A model generated the notes under the pieces. It was not told where the DNA came from and did no database searches. It was given only the letters and a program-made list of their open reading frames with translations. From the NCBI GenBank assembly GCA_036159995.1, contig JAYYEI010000047.1, positions 1-64,000 of the forward strand: DNA of 64,000 nucleotides, given 5' to 3'. Position numbers and translations under genes: made by a program. Source of the stretch: UBA8752 sp036159995 (lineage in GTDB: Bacteria > Bacteroidota > Bacteroidia > Flavobacteriales_D > Sanyastnellaceae). The stretch's first letter is position 1; every line of letters begins with the position of its first letter. Positions 62,865-64,000 of this stretch are shown piece after piece.

Positions 62865-64000
62865 AGGCGGACGGAAAAGACGAAGAGCAACCTCCGGTAA
62901 TTGAAATCAGGTTGAAGAGGATCGGCGAGGGAGGACCCCCATCCACTGTATTGGACATTGGCATAGACCGCATCGCTGAAAGCGTACCACAGGCCAGCGG
63001 AGAGAATGTGGTCGGACACGTCGTACTCCCGGGCGCGAAAGGTCCGGATGGATCCAAATCCGTTGCGCTCCGTGATGAATTCGTTGCCCTCCGCATCCAG
63101 GCGTTTGATGGCCCCCTGCAGGAACAGCCGGTCCGCCACCTCCACGTTGGCCGAGACGTCCAGCACCCGCCGGGACAAGTCCACCGCGGCCAAGGGTTCT
63201 CCCGTGCGCGAGGTCTGTTCCACATCGGCCCCCACAGTCAGGTCCACGGTGCGGTCCCACCCCAGCGTGCGGTCCGCCCGCCAAGCCAGTCGACCGGCGA
63301 GAAGATGGAATTGTCGCAGGTCGGGGGTGCCCTGGCCGATGATTTCGCGGAAGGCTCCACCGTCGAGCTGCACTTCCCACTCGCCTTCCGCGTGGCGCCG
63401 GTTCACCTGCAGGAAGGCGCCCTGCCGGTTCGGAGTGGCATCCCCGTACGGCAGGACATTGGAGTAGACCGGATGGAAATCCATCAGCGTCGCCGAGAGC
63501 ATCTGGTTGTACACCCCGTCGGACGCCATGAGGTCGAACATGGCGACTGGACGGTCGAGCACCTCATCAGAATAGGTCGGATAGACCGTCAGGGGAACAC
63601 TACCGCCCAAATCGAGGCGCCGGGTCTGGGCCCCTCCACTTCGGAAGCCCGGGTCAACATGACGAACGCCGTATTGGAACGACCAAAGAGAATCCAGCCT
63701 CATCGGCTCGCTGCGCAATTCGATGTACACCCCCTCGGTGCGGTAGCCGGCTGTGTCGGCACCGCCATCCTCCAATTGGGAGAACAGCCAGTGACGCTGG
63801 GCGTAGCCGCCCTCCACCGCGTGCCGCACGGTCCAGTTGCCCATCTCGTCCTGCCGCTCAATCCCGGCCCGCACCACCGGGTTCCGAAGGGATTGATGGG
63901 TCGTTCCACTGGACGGCACCTCGAACAGGTTGACCCAATTCAGCTCGACCCGAGTCTTCCGGCCCATCTGAGAGACAACAGAACCCCCCGCCATCAAAAG
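62861..64000 (-). CDS. Outer-membrane beta-barrel protein, N-terminus beyond window
   Basis: The reading frame is still open at base 64000, so the true start lies outside. The visible 379 codons form a string of amphipathic beta strands (WTVRHAVEGGYAQRHWLFSQ, DSLWSFQYGVRHVDPGFRSG, RTVDLTVGADVEQT, DHILSAGLWYAFSDAVYANV), and the protein ends in RRLLFVFSVRL, an outer-membrane-type last strand. No TonB box or plug domain is visible, and it does not look like SusC, although the missing N-terminus could matter. It is coupled by ATGA to the SusE-like gene and is the upstream-most visible gene of the five-gene operon. Confidence 0.75.
   Translation of the reverse strand, partial: LLMAGGSVVSQMGRKTRVELNWVNLFEVPSSGTTHQSLRNPVVRAGIERQDEMGNWTVRHAVEGGYAQRHWLFSQLEDGGADTAGYRTEGVYIELRSEPMRLDSLWSFQYGVRHVDPGFRSGGAQTRRLDLGGSVPLTVYPTYSDEVLDRPVAMFDLMASDGVYNQMLSATLMDFHPVYSNVLPYGDATPNRQGAFLQVNRRHAEGEWEVQLDGGAFREIIGQGTPDLRQFHLLAGRLAWRADRTLGWDRTVDLTVGADVEQTSRTGEPLAAVDLSRRVLDVSANVEVADRLFLQGAIKRLDAEGNEFITERNGFGSIRTFRAREYDVSDHILSAGLWYAFSDAVYANVQYSGWGSSLADPLQPDFNYRRLLFVFSVRL

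Overview
This is a GC-rich (roughly 60-65% by eye), gene-dense stretch of a Bacteroidota chromosome. The assignment rests on a type IX secretion system (T9SS) translocon SprA of about 2,500 residues, a PorP/SprF-type protein, cargo proteins with type A and type B T9SS sorting domains, a maeB-ruvA-sprA-gcvH-vanZ-tonB neighbourhood, an atpDC pair by itself, and AT-rich TAnnTTTG-like boxes just upstream of several start codons. I cannot name the genus. No rRNA, tRNA, CRISPR array, insertion sequence or phage gene was seen. No intergenic gap exceeds about 190 bases. Many neighbouring genes overlap by ATGA, so much of the window is translationally coupled operons.

Layout. 1-3.5 kb: the start of an AddA/UvrD-like helicase (minus), then a plus-strand trio of MbnP-like lipoprotein, MbnH/MauG-like di-haem protein and a divergent Nramp-like transporter. 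3.6-9.6 kb: a PKD-rich T9SS type B cargo protein coupled to a PorP/SprF protein. 9.6-17.8 kb: murB and a small unknown (minus), then a plus-strand run of TlpA-like lipoprotein, TPR protein, AddB-like nuclease, glycosyltransferase and flippase. 17.8-26.7 kb: housekeeping and cofactor genes (DUF2147, YihY, nadC, rlmH, atpC, atpD, ribF, an LRR protein, a ribosylnicotinamide-kinase-like protein, pnuC, tonB, vanZ, gcvH). 26.8-38.1 kb: sprA, ruvA, maeB and a small type A cargo protein (minus).

38.2-43.4 kb is a cell-envelope cluster with three consecutive-style thioredoxin-fold proteins (CGPC, CSPC, CGNC) and two outer-membrane proteins. 43.5-49.8 kb is a 2,079-residue secreted giant with PKD-like repeats, two Kazal-like domains and a dockerin-like tail. 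49.8-53.5 kb holds a VPS10/BNR-repeat protein and a small secreted protein. 53.6-57.7 kb holds two coupled secreted proteins, a beta-helix protein and a repeat protein. They share a module of about 106-118 residues and the same C-terminal tail. 57.8-64 kb is a minus-strand polysaccharide-utilisation-like operon (outer-membrane barrel, SusE-like lipoprotein, CBM-like lipoprotein, glycoside hydrolase, sulfatase) without SusC or SusD in view.

The most unusual signals are: (1) a 118-residue module present as four exact-period tandem copies in one protein and as a gapless insertion in the beta-helix of its coupled neighbour; (2) a conserved C-terminal tail built on a single dockerin-like calcium loop, shared by three large secreted proteins that lack ordinary T9SS sorting domains; and (3) an MbnP-MbnH pair next to an Nramp homologue that has lost the DPGN metal-binding motif.
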